From positions 1-24,990 of the IMG/VR virus record IMGVR_UViG_3300025151_000283: DNA of 24,990 nt; one strand, written 5' to 3'. The stretch's first letter is position 1, and each line of letters opens with the position of its first letter. The notes beneath the pieces were generated by a model. That model was not told where the DNA came from, searched no databases, and saw nothing but the letters and a program-made list of their open reading frames with translations. A program made the position numbers and the translations under genes. This document shows, one piece after another, positions 10,922-20,400 of this stretch. Source of the stretch: a virus.

Positions 10922-11644
10922 ATGGCCAGAATAGTAAGTTATCCATTACAAAATGTAGTAGTTGGAACCGATAAGTGGATTGGTTCTGATATGGTTAACG
11001 ATGGCAAAACAGTAAATTTTAGCGCAGATGCTGTTGCAATATTTCTAAACACCTTTAATAAAATAGAGGTAAACGCATTAAAATACCGTTTTCAGAACTG
11101 GAATACAGGAGAGACAAGAGAGCCGGGAACAATATCTTTTTCTACATCTGGCATAGGTGGTCCTGCTTTTAACACTATAAGTAGTTTTATGTTAAGTAAA
11201 TTTCAATTAGCTTCTTTAATAGACGTATCCTCTTATTACTCAGTTCCTTTAGTTGGGTCTACTGTAGTAATATCACAAGCTGACGACCCTTCAAAGTTCG
11301 GTATATATTCTTGGAATAGCGCTACTCAAAATGCTCAAGAAACTAATTTTTTTGATATTGGAGTAACTAATCAGGCCAGCACAGGCAGCTTAATAGACAA
11401 CAAAGATTATTTCATATCTTTGCTGACGTATGCATCAGCGAGTTCTGGAGACAAAAACTTTGTGTTTTCGCAAAACGTAGCATCAGCAACGTGGAATGTA
11501 ACACATAACTTAAACAAATATCCTTCAGTAAGCGTTGTAAACAGTGCAAACATTACAGTTTATGGAGATGTAGATTATGATTCATTAAATTCAGTAACCA
11601 TAACTTTTAATGCTGCACATACAGGAAAAGCATTTTTTAACTAA
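10922..11644 (+). CDS. Phage tail or fibre protein with a receptor-binding-type C-terminal domain
   Basis: A 240-residue protein. The N-terminal part (beginning MARIVSYPLQNVVVGTDKWI) is followed by an extended beta-rich middle. The C-terminal 60 residues carry a domain common on phage fibres: the pattern W-N-V-x-H-N-L-x-x-x-P-S-V-S-V, then ITVYGDVDYDSLNSVTITF, ending in GKAFFN. It starts at the base after the holin stop, and the C-terminal phrase is well conserved in many tail proteins that contact the host. The role as a tail fibre or adhesin component is inference from this domain and from the fibre genes downstream. Confidence 0.8.
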   Translation: MARIVSYPLQNVVVGTDKWIGSDMVNDGKTVNFSADAVAIFLNTFNKIEVNALKYRFQNWNTGETREPGTISFSTSGIGGPAFNTISSFMLSKFQLASLIDVSSYYSVPLVGSTVVISQADDPSKFGIYSWNSATQNAQETNFFDIGVTNQASTGSLIDNKDYFISLLTYASASSGDKNFVFSQNVASATWNVTHNLNKYPSVSVVNSANITVYGDVDYDSLNSVTITFNAAHTGKAFFN

Positions 11645-11654
11645 AACAAAAAAC

Positions 11655-12050
11655 ATGACAAAAAATATTTTAACACTATTAATTACATTATTTTCACTAA
11701 CAGCTTCTGCTCAGTTTATGGTAACAAGTATGTTAAGTGAGCCAGCGGACGGAGAAGAAATGAGTTTAGATAATTTAACAGACAACATAGGGGTTATGTA
11801 TTCTATGGATAAAATAAGTTTAGGAGTAATGATGAACGGAGAGGATTATGATTTAGTTGCCAGATATGCATTTGGTGATAAATTATTTGCTTATGGATTA
11901 GTTACAACTGAAGAAGAAAATGTTTCTTTAGGGGTAGGTTATGCATTAAATGTATGGAACGAACTATACATTGAGCCTTCTTATTTAATAGACTTAGAAA
12001 ACGAAGATCAAGAGGGAGAACTTAAATTTAGTTTAACCTATAAATTTTAA
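11655..12050 (+). CDS. Small secreted outer-membrane-like beta protein
   Basis: A 131-residue protein with a clear N-terminal signal peptide: MTKNILTLLITLFSLTASAQ, ending in Ser-Ala-Gln as in many Bacteroidota exported proteins. The mature part alternates hydrophobic and polar residues (KISLGVMMNGEDYDLVARYAF, VSLGVGYALNVWNELYIEPS) and ends in LKFSLTYKF, with a terminal aromatic residue typical of outer-membrane beta-barrels. The start is ATG at 11655; an in-frame ATG at 11610 would overlap the previous gene and destroy the signal peptide. The size suits about six to eight strands. A virus-encoded surface protein could block receptors or exclude other phages, which is inference. Confidence 0.75.
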   Translation: MTKNILTLLITLFSLTASAQFMVTSMLSEPADGEEMSLDNLTDNIGVMYSMDKISLGVMMNGEDYDLVARYAFGDKLFAYGLVTTEEENVSLGVGYALNVWNELYIEPSYLIDLENEDQEGELKFSLTYKF

Positions 12051-12072
12051 TAATATATAAAAAACAGAAAAT

Positions 12073-14691
12073 ATGGCTATCAATTTTTTACAAAACGTAT
12101 CCCTTAATAATACTGAGCTACAAAATTTTAAAGTTCAAAATATTACAGGAACACTTCCTTCGGGTTTAGCAGGTGAGGGACAATTAATATACAAAACAGA
12201 TACTAATGAATTATACCTTCACAAGGGTAGTAATTCGTGGGTAGATTTAGCGGCTGGAACTGTATCATCTGTTGGTATATCAAGTAACTACTTTACTGTT
12301 GGAAGTTCTCCAATAACAAGTAGTGGTACGATATCAGTTGATATGCCAAATTCTGGTGTTACAGCAAACACTTATACTCATGCTACTATAACAGTAAATG
12401 CTCAGGGTGTTGTTACTTCTGCCGCAAGTGGAACTGCAACATTAGGTGTTACTTCATTTACTAATGCAAACGGAACATTTATTTCAGCAGGTACAGTAAA
12501 CTCGGCAGCCACAGGTGCTGTTACAATGGGTACTATTGACTTATCAGCAAGTGGTACACCAAGTAATACAACTTTCCTTAGAGGAGATAATGTTTGGGCA
12601 ACACCAGCTGGAGCATATACTTCATGGAGCTTAGAGGCTGATTCAGGAACAGCAGTAGATATTACAGACGGTTTAAGAGTAGACTTTACTGGAGGAACAG
12701 GAATAAGTACAGCAGTTGCTTCAGCTACTCCAAATACACTGACTATTACAAATACGGGTGTTACTTCTGCGGTAGCAGGTTCAAACATTAGTGTATCAAG
12801 TGCTACAGGAGCGGTTACTATTGCTTATACTGGAGGTACAGGTTCTATGGATAGTTGGACTTTAGCAGGAGACAGTGGCTCTCAAAGTATTACTAATGGT
12901 AACACAGCTACATTTGTAGGGGGGACCGGTTTAACAACAGCTGCAAGTGCAACTGACGATTTAACTATTACTCTTGATGATACAGCTGTTACGCCAGGCT
13001 CTTATACTTTAGCAAGTATTACAGTTGACCAGCAAGGTCGTATTACTGCGGCATCCAGTGGTTCATCTGGCTCAATGTCTTCATGGACAATTCAGGGAGA
13101 TTCTGGAAGCTCAACAGTAAGTAATGGCCAAACAGTAGATATTGCTGGAGGAACATATTTAACAAGTGCTGAATCATCAAGAACTGTAACTTTAAATCAC
13201 GATGCTACATCAAGAAGTGACACAACAAGCACAGACAGTTTAGGTTCAGGAGGTTCATTTACAAAAGTTGACTCAATAACAACTAATGCAACAGGTCACG
13301 TTACTGCTATTAATGTTGAGACAGTAACAATAGGTTCTTTTGATAATTATGGTTCTTGGTCTTTAGCAGGTGACTCTGGATCAAACCAAACTATATCTTC
13401 TGGAAATACAGCAACTTTTACAGGAGGAACAGGTATATCAACAGAAGCTGGCACATCAACTGATGAGCTTACTATAACAAACACTGGGGTAACATCAGCA
13501 GTAGCAAGTACCGGAATTAGTGTAAGTGGAGCGACTGGTGCGGTAACATTTACCAATACAGGGGTAACTTCTATTGTGGCTGGAACTGGAATAAGCGTAA
13601 GTGGAGCGACAGGAGCTGTAACTGTAACTAATACTGTTACTAATACAGATGCTAATTATGCATTAAGCGTAGGAGCTGTTTCTTCTAACGAATCTACATT
13701 ATCATTAGTTGGTTCATCTGGTGGTTCTACAACTACAGCTAAATTCTCAGGAACAACTAATGAAATTGAAATCACAACTCCTTCAACGGGTAATGGCGGG
13801 GATATTACCATTGGTTTACCAAGTGATGTAACAATAGGTAATGACTTAACTGTAACTGGAGAGTTAGTTGTGGATGGTACAGGTCAGTCTTCATTTGGAG
13901 GACAAGTAACAGTACCTGCAACACCATCAGCTTCTACAGATGCTGCTTCAAAAGGGTATGTATTATCACAAGTTGCAGGGGTTGGTTCATTTCAAGGAGG
14001 ATATAATGCTAATACAAATTCACCAGCATTATCAGGAGCTGCAAACGTAGCCTTAAATCAAGGTGACTTCTATGTAGTTAGTGTGGCTGGTACTGCGTTC
14101 TTTAGTGAAAACCTTGAGCCGGGAGATTTAATATTTGCTAATTCAGCTATATCAGCAAGTTCATCACCAGCAAAATCAGATTATACTATTGTTATTGCAG
14201 ACGAAAACATTGCAGGAGCAGGAGCGACAGACGGAGCTACAAATAAAGGGGTTGCAGGATTTGATTCAGCAAACTTTGGTGTAACAGCAAATGGATTTGT
14301 AACGATTGACAATTCAGGAGTTACTGCCGCTTCTTATGGTGGTGTAACTAAATCATTAAGCGCAACTGTTGATGCAAAAGGTTTTGTGACAGCAATGTCT
14401 GAAAACACAATAGCTATTACAGCATCACAAATTACTGACTTCTGTACTGCGGTAGCGAACTGTATAAATACAAATTATAACTTTAAGACTACAATTACAG
14501 GAACTTCTCCATATACTGTAAATCATAACTTAGGAACAAGAGATGTTATGGTGTATGTTTATGATAATGCTTCTCCATATGAGCAAACATATGTTGAGGT
14601 AGTTCATACTGATACTGATAATGTTACAATTAGTACAGCAGCTGATTTAGGATCAGATGTATTAAAAGTTCTTGTAGTAGAGGTACTATAA
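12073..14691 (+). CDS. Large Gly/Ser/Thr-rich phage tail fibre
   Basis: An 872-residue fibre protein. Its N-terminus MAINFLQNVSLNN resembles that of the fibre at 14768, suggesting a shared attachment segment. Then LIYKTDTNELYLHKGSNSWVDLAAG leads into repeated beta modules such as SWxLxGDSGS...GGTGxxT and TSAVAxTGISVSGATGAVT. Later come PSASTDAASKGYVLSQV, a common fibre motif, and a C-terminal domain with TVNHNLGTRDVMVYVYDN and VLKVLVVEVL. The composition (Gly, Ser, Thr, Ala, Val) is that of trimeric beta-structured phage fibres. It is probably part of the host-recognition apparatus. A hairpin follows its stop. Confidence 0.85.
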   Translation: MAINFLQNVSLNNTELQNFKVQNITGTLPSGLAGEGQLIYKTDTNELYLHKGSNSWVDLAAGTVSSVGISSNYFTVGSSPITSSGTISVDMPNSGVTANTYTHATITVNAQGVVTSAASGTATLGVTSFTNANGTFISAGTVNSAATGAVTMGTIDLSASGTPSNTTFLRGDNVWATPAGAYTSWSLEADSGTAVDITDGLRVDFTGGTGISTAVASATPNTLTITNTGVTSAVAGSNISVSSATGAVTIAYTGGTGSMDSWTLAGDSGSQSITNGNTATFVGGTGLTTAASATDDLTITLDDTAVTPGSYTLASITVDQQGRITAASSGSSGSMSSWTIQGDSGSSTVSNGQTVDIAGGTYLTSAESSRTVTLNHDATSRSDTTSTDSLGSGGSFTKVDSITTNATGHVTAINVETVTIGSFDNYGSWSLAGDSGSNQTISSGNTATFTGGTGISTEAGTSTDELTITNTGVTSAVASTGISVSGATGAVTFTNTGVTSIVAGTGISVSGATGAVTVTNTVTNTDANYALSVGAVSSNESTLSLVGSSGGSTTTAKFSGTTNEIEITTPSTGNGGDITIGLPSDVTIGNDLTVTGELVVDGTGQSSFGGQVTVPATPSASTDAASKGYVLSQVAGVGSFQGGYNANTNSPALSGAANVALNQGDFYVVSVAGTAFFSENLEPGDLIFANSAISASSSPAKSDYTIVIADENIAGAGATDGATNKGVAGFDSANFGVTANGFVTIDNSGVTAASYGGVTKSLSATVDAKGFVTAMSENTIAITASQITDFCTAVANCINTNYNFKTTITGTSPYTVNHNLGTRDVMVYVYDNASPYEQTYVEVVHTDTDNVTISTAADLGSDVLKVLVVEVL

Positions 14692-14697
14692 TTACAA

Positions 14698-14755
14698 TTA
14701 CAAATACGAGTTATATTAAAAGAAATGTCTTTTAATATAATTCGTATATTTGTAA
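14698..14755. repeat. Long inverted repeat between two fibre genes
   Basis: TTATATTAAAAG at 14711-14722 is a perfect 12-bp complement of CTTTTAATATAA at 14729-14740 around a 6-nt loop. Pairing continues outward as G-U, five base pairs, a 2-nt bulge and seven more base pairs, to about 25 pairs in all. The outer right arm includes the TATATTTG promoter box of the next gene. It could be a terminator for the upstream fibre, or an operator or recombination hairpin. Confidence 0.7.
14745..14752 (+). promoter_or_regulatory. Promoter -7 box for the second fibre gene
   Basis: TATATTTG is a full consensus match 15 nt before the ATG at 14768. It is embedded in the right arm of the inverted repeat at 14698-14755, so transcription through the region could affect access to it. 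Confidence 0.55.
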
Positions 14756-14767
14756 AAATTCCTATCA

Positions 14768-16225
14768 ATGTCTATAAATTTTATCCAAACACTAAGTGTA
14801 AGCGGTGAAGCAACATTTACCGACACAAATGGCACTGTTGCTATTAGTGGGGGAAATATAAATTTAACTGACTCTGGAGGGGGAACGATGATAACATTAG
14901 ATAGTTCATCTGGAGACGGAACTGTTAGGTGGGAAGACAATAATACTCAAAAGTGGGATATGGGTAGAGATAACACTAATAACAACTGGGTGTTATCAAA
15001 TAGCGCAGGTCTTGGAAGTAGTGATGTTATATCTGTTGCTCATGCAACAGGAGTTGTAACTATTTCATCAGGAATAGTGACGTCTTCATCATCAACTATG
15101 GCAGGTATCAATTTGACCTCCGGTATTGCAATGGGTACTAATGCTATTACAGGAATGGCTGACCCATCATCAGCTCAAGATGCTGCAACAAAAGCATATG
15201 TTGATAGTCAAATTTCTGGTGTTCCGCAAGGAACAGTAACGTCTGTTGCTACTGGAACTGGATTAACAGGAGGAACTATCACGTCTTCTGGAACCATATC
15301 TGTTGACTCTTCTGTTGTATTAACTAATAACACGCAGACAATTTCAGGAGCCAAAACTATTTCTGACACTCTAACAATGAGTGCTGATATAGATTTTGAA
15401 AGCAGTAATGCTTCTATATTATTGGGAGCTTCAAGTACACTTCAGGTAGATGGTGATTCAGGAGTTGGAAAATATTTAAAAAGTGTTTCGGGAGGATTAC
15501 AATGGACTGCCATAACTCAAAATGCTGGAACCGTTACCTCTGTAGGTATTACAGCTGGAACAGGAATTAGTGTTTCTGGCTCACCGATAACTTCTTCAGG
15601 AAGCATTACTGTAACTAACACTATTACTAATAATAATCAATTAACAAACGGAGCAGGATATACAACTAATACTGGTACTGTTACATCAATAGCAACTACT
15701 TCTCCTATTACTGGAGGAACAATAACGGGGTCAGGGACTATAGCTTTTGATTCAACAGCAGTTACCAGTTTAACGAATTTAAACACTACAGGTACTATTA
15801 CAGATGGTGTTTGGAATAGTGATAGAAAATTTGACAAAACATCTACAACTGATTTTGATTATCAAGGAGATGTAGTTTATTGGACTTCTACAACTGTTGT
15901 ACAAGGTAAAATATATGTGTATTCTGGAGGAGATTGGGTAGCAGCTGATGCTGATGCAGAGTCAACATCTAAAGGAACATTAGCTATTGCTTTAGGAAGT
16001 GGCTTGTCAAGCTCTGTTGGAATGTTAATTAGAGGAACCTATACCTTAAATACTGATCCAGGATCTGATGGAGATTTATTATATTTGAGCACAAATGCAG
16101 GAAATCCAACTACAGAGCCGCCAAGCGGTACAGGAAAAGTAGTAAGAATAATTGGCCAGCTAATTGATGGAACAAATGGGCAAATATGGTTTAATCCAGA
16201 CTTTACATTTATAACACTTTCTTAA
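14768..16225 (+). CDS. Gly/Ser/Thr-rich phage tail fibre
   Basis: A 485-residue fibre protein. The N-terminus MSINFIQTLSVSG is like that of the 12073 fibre. It is followed by a beta segment with TVRWEDNNTQKWDMGRDNTNN, then ADPSSAQDAATKAYVDSQIS, which is a common fibre motif, and repeated GTVTSVATGTGLTGG and GTGISVSGSPITSSGS modules shared with the other fibres. The C-terminal region has KIYVYSGGDWVAADADAES and GSDGDLLYLSTNAGNPTTEPP, probably a beta-rich tip or oligomerisation domain, as seen in other phage fibres. It has its own promoter and ends one base before the next gene. Confidence 0.82.
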   Translation: MSINFIQTLSVSGEATFTDTNGTVAISGGNINLTDSGGGTMITLDSSSGDGTVRWEDNNTQKWDMGRDNTNNNWVLSNSAGLGSSDVISVAHATGVVTISSGIVTSSSSTMAGINLTSGIAMGTNAITGMADPSSAQDAATKAYVDSQISGVPQGTVTSVATGTGLTGGTITSSGTISVDSSVVLTNNTQTISGAKTISDTLTMSADIDFESSNASILLGASSTLQVDGDSGVGKYLKSVSGGLQWTAITQNAGTVTSVGITAGTGISVSGSPITSSGSITVTNTITNNNQLTNGAGYTTNTGTVTSIATTSPITGGTITGSGTIAFDSTAVTSLTNLNTTGTITDGVWNSDRKFDKTSTTDFDYQGDVVYWTSTTVVQGKIYVYSGGDWVAADADAESTSKGTLAIALGSGLSSSVGMLIRGTYTLNTDPGSDGDLLYLSTNAGNPTTEPPSGTGKVVRIIGQLIDGTNGQIWFNPDFTFITLS

Positions 16226-16226
16226 A

Positions 16227-17120
16227 ATGTCTGCATCAAACGTAAACGGTATTGCTACAGACACGATATCACAAGTTAATGATATAGATTTTACAGCTAT
16301 TTCTCAAATTAATGATGTAGATATGGCAGCAGCATTTAGCACAGATTATTCTCTTGAGTTAAATGGGAGTTCTCAATATGTAAATTTAGGAGACCAAACC
16401 TCTTCGGCATTAAATCCATCTCAAGCTTCTATTAATAGTAGCGGACTTACTTTAACAGCTTGGGTGTATATAGACACTCTTGGTACAGGAGGGGGTGATT
16501 TTATTTATGACTTAGGAAATTGTTGTACTAATAATTATTATGGATTAAAAATGGTGGTTAACGGAAATGGAGCGTTAGTTTTTCATGTTATGGGATTAAA
16601 TCAAGGTTTTGCAGGCGCTGGTAGTAATAACAGAAATACTACAAGAACTGCAAACTCAACAATATCTACTGGACAGTGGTACCATTTAGCTATTGTTATA
16701 CCATCAGGCAGTATGGGTTCTACACAAGATAGAGACGAATGGCTTATATATATTAACGGGTCAGCATATAGCGGAACTTATACAAGGTCTGGAAATCAAA
16801 ATACTACTTTGGCTTACAATGGTAATTCAAGTTTAGGAGTTTGGAGACGAGCAAGTAATGTAAACTTTTTTGATGGTGAAATGAATAATTACGCAGTATT
16901 TTCTACAGCTTTAAATGCTACTAATATTGCGGCTATTTATAATTCAGGAGCACCTATAGATTTAAGCACAAATTCAGGTAATTATAATCAGTCAGCTAAC
17001 TTAACTGCGTGGTGGAGGTTTAATGAAGGCACAGGAACTTCATACACTGATAGTTCAGGTAATGGATTTACAGGATCGGGTGTTGGCTCGCCTTCATTCA
17101 ACACAAATGTTCCAACATAA
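16227..17120 (+). CDS. LamG-like lectin fibre-associated protein
   Basis: A 297-residue protein with a concanavalin-A-like (LamG) jelly-roll domain at about residues 40-255. Diagnostic pieces are LELNGSSQYVNLG, LTLTAWVYID, GQWYHLAIVIP, WLIYINGSAYSG and NFFDGEMNNYAVFSTALNA, followed by LTAWWRFNEGTGTSYTDSSG. LamG domains bind carbohydrates or protein partners. The N-terminal 35 residues carry two similar segments (TISQVNDIDFTA and AISQINDVDMAA) that might be a short attachment region. Between two fibre genes, it would bind surface glycans of the host or perhaps be displayed on the virion. Two adjacent Cys (NCCTNN) are unusual. Confidence 0.82.
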   Translation: MSASNVNGIATDTISQVNDIDFTAISQINDVDMAAAFSTDYSLELNGSSQYVNLGDQTSSALNPSQASINSSGLTLTAWVYIDTLGTGGGDFIYDLGNCCTNNYYGLKMVVNGNGALVFHVMGLNQGFAGAGSNNRNTTRTANSTISTGQWYHLAIVIPSGSMGSTQDRDEWLIYINGSAYSGTYTRSGNQNTTLAYNGNSSLGVWRRASNVNFFDGEMNNYAVFSTALNATNIAAIYNSGAPIDLSTNSGNYNQSANLTAWWRFNEGTGTSYTDSSGNGFTGSGVGSPSFNTNVPT

Positions 17121-17140
17121 TTATATAAATAAATATTTAT

Positions 17141-17148
17141 TATCTTTG
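17141..17148 (+). promoter_or_regulatory. Promoter -7 box for the 17177-22581 genes
   Basis: TATCTTTG is a full consensus match 28 nt before the ATG at 17177. It is preceded by the palindrome ATAAATATTTAT and lies in the only gap between the lectin gene and the coiled-coil gene. Confidence 0.6.
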
Positions 17149-17176
17149 TGTTTTATTAACCTTTAAATATAATTAA

Positions 17177-17431
17177 ATGAAAAAATTAACTGATAACGAA
17201 TTAACACTATTACAAGATTTACAAAAAGAATTTACCCAAGCAAAATTAGATTTAGGAAACACGCTTTTACAACAAAATAATCTAATGAATACGGTAAAAG
17301 AAATTAGAGAAAAATTTTCAGCTCAAGAAAAAGTTTTGATGGAAAAATACGGAGAAGATGTAACCATTAACTTAGAGTCTGGAGAAATTACTGATAAAGA
17401 ATCTGAATTAAAAAAAGTAGAAACAGAGTAA
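17177..17431 (+). CDS. Small coiled-coil protein
   Basis: An 84-residue acidic helical protein: MKKLTDNELTLLQDLQKEFT followed by NTLLQQNNLMNTVKEIREKF, with heptad-like Leu/Ile spacing through most of its length. It ends in a Glu/Lys-rich tail. No signal peptide or other domain is visible. Small coiled-coil proteins next to long fibres may act in assembly or as fibre chaperones, but here that is only a suggestion from its position. It has its own promoter and starts 56 nt after the previous stop. Confidence 0.72.
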   Translation: MKKLTDNELTLLQDLQKEFTQAKLDLGNTLLQQNNLMNTVKEIREKFSAQEKVLMEKYGEDVTINLESGEITDKESELKKVETE

Positions 17432-17448
17432 AATAAAAATGTCGCAAT

Positions 17449-20400
17449 ATGGCTGAAATTAAAAATACGACTGCTTATCCTACAGTCACTCCAAATGCAA
17501 GTGATTTATTAATAGCAACGGATGTAAGTGACAACAATAAGACAGTAACCTTTTTAGTCAGCGACTTACTTGCTGCTGGAACCGTACTACAAGATTTACA
17601 ATCCGTTTTAAATACAGGTAATACTGCTATTCAAAACATAAATCTTACTGGAACTATAAACCTCAGCGGAGTATTAAACTTTTCAGCTACGCAAGGTATT
17701 ACAATAGCAAATGCTACTGGTACTGCTGGTCAGGTTTTAGCAAAAAATGCAACAAACACAGGAATGGTATGGACCAACCAAGTTGGTTCAACCCTTACCT
17801 GGCAAGAAGTTTTAGATAACGGAAATTCAGCGACATCAAACCCATCTTTAATTGGTGTATTAACTATTGACGATGGTGGTGTAACTGGACAAGGAGGATT
17901 GGCTTTAACGGGCACAACCACCTTAGTTGTAGACGGAACAACTACTTTTAGAAATCATGTTACATATGACGATGGAAGAGATGTTAATTTTTCTGCTACA
18001 TCACAAATAAATGTAAATTCTACTTTTGGAACTGCTGGTCAGTTTTTAGCAGTAAATGCAGGTGCTACAGGAATGGAGTGGACATCAGCTCCTACACAAA
18101 CAACACCAACTCTTTCAGCAGTATTAACAGCAGGTAATTCAACTGGTGGTATAACGATGAATTTTGTAGATTCGGATTTAAGTATGGATAGCGATTCTAC
18201 AATTACTTCTGCCGCATCTGCTTCGTTTACTAATCACGCATCTTTTTCAGGAACCGGATTATCAAATACAACTTCTGGTATTAATTTAGCAGGTTCAGTA
18301 ACTGCTGGTGTATCTGGTATAGGTCTTAATGGTCAGGTATTAACCTGTATCATTGATCCAGTAACCGGTGCCCAAACTGTAGGATGGGCAAGTGCAGGGG
18401 GTTCTCAAACACTACAAAGTGTTTTAAATAATGGAAATACAGCAAATGCTACTGGTGTTAACACTTCTTCAATTGCCATAACAGGAAACGCAACATCATC
18501 TGCTTCGGCAAGTAATGGTATTGTTGCTATCAATGACGGTATGTTATACCTTTTAGGTAATACAGAAATATATTTAGGGACTGATGTAGGAACAGCCGGA
18601 CAGGCTTTAGTTTCTGGTGGACCAAACGCATTACCACAATGGGCAACTGTAGGTGGTGGTGGTTCAGGTACAGTAACTTCTGTCTCCGGAACAACTTTAC
18701 CAATTCCTAATATTAGTAATTATATTAGTATTGGTACAAACCAAACAACACCAGCTCCTGTTATAAGCTCAAACTTAGTTACTGACGGTTCTATTACAGG
18801 AGGTCTTTCTACCGATTTTTATAATGCTTCTGGAGCATTTTCAGTTCCAGAAGGAGCAGATTGGGACTTTACAGTAACTAAAGCATCAACTGTTGTAACT
18901 GTTGAGTTGGGTGATAACTCGTCAACTCCAAGAACAACCTCATTTAGCTTAACAGAAGGTACCGGAATTGGCCTAACACAAGCAGGTAATGATGTTACAA
19001 TAGCATATACAGGAAGCGCTGGTATTACATCTTTAGGATTAGCATCTTCTACATTAGACTTAACACAGACTGTACCTAACACAAATCCAGCTACTACTAA
19101 TGGTAATATTGATATTAATTTATCATCAACAGCTGTTACTCCTGGTACTTATACTCTTGCTTCAGTAACTGTAGATGCTTATGGAAGAATAACTGGCGCT
19201 TCAAGCGGAAGTGATAATAACACTACTTATGATTTAGGTAGTGCGCAAGCAACTAATGATGTAAATATAAATCTTACTGGTTCTGACGGTTCTACTGACA
19301 CTGTTAAGTTAGTAGCAGGTACCAACATTACACTTACAGATAATAGTTCTGGTCAAGTAACTATTGATGCAGCAAGTGCTGCTGGATTAACATCATTTGG
19401 AATAGCTACTGATCCATCCAGTACTGCGGGAACAGTAAATGTAACAAACAATACTATAACATTTACAGAGAAAGTAAATACCATAGATGGTGTTAATTAT
19501 AATTACATAGCTCAAGATATTAGCGCAACTAATATATTGACCACTGGTTTAAGTGCAGATACATCAGCTTTAGATGCCTCAACAAAACTAACACACTTTT
19601 TAAGAGCCGATAATACATGGGCTGCACCAGCAGGTTCAGGTACAGTTACAAGTATAGGGTTGACATTAGGAACAGCCGGTACTGATATATCTGTATCAAA
19701 TTCTCCAGTTACATCAAGCGGTAATATAACTTTAGACATTCCAACAGCATCGTCTGCAAACAGAGGGGCTTTATCAAGCGCAGACTGGTCTACATTTAAC
19801 AGTAAAGAACCGGCTTTAACAAAAGGAAATTTAACAGAGAATAATTCTGCAATATTAACAATAACGAATGGATCAAATGCTGTAATAGGTTCTGGAACAA
19901 GTATAGAAGTAGCACAGGCTTCTAATTCAACAAGCGGATATTTATCTTCAACTGATTGGCAAACATTTAACGGTAAAACATCCAACACAGGAACGGTTAC
20001 AAGTGTTGGTTTAAGTTATACAACAACGGGTGGTTCAGCTGCTGACGGTAATCCTGCTTTTGTGGTTACTGCATCTCCAGTTAGTACAAGTGGAACTATA
20101 GATATAGATGCTCAAGGTACTGCTGCTCAATATATAACTGGGCAAGGTAAATTAGCTACTCTTCCTTCTGCTGGAACAGGAACAGTAACTTCTGTATCAG
20201 CAGGAACTCTTGATGGCGTATCATTAACCATTACAAATCCTTCTACTACTCCATCATTATCAATAACTAATTCAGACAAAGGGTCTGACCAAAACATATT
20301 TAAAACTGTAGCGGTATCAGGTCAAAACAATATAGTGGCTGATGATAATGCAGACACCCTTACTTTTGCAGGAGGAACAGGTATTACTTTAACTACTGAC

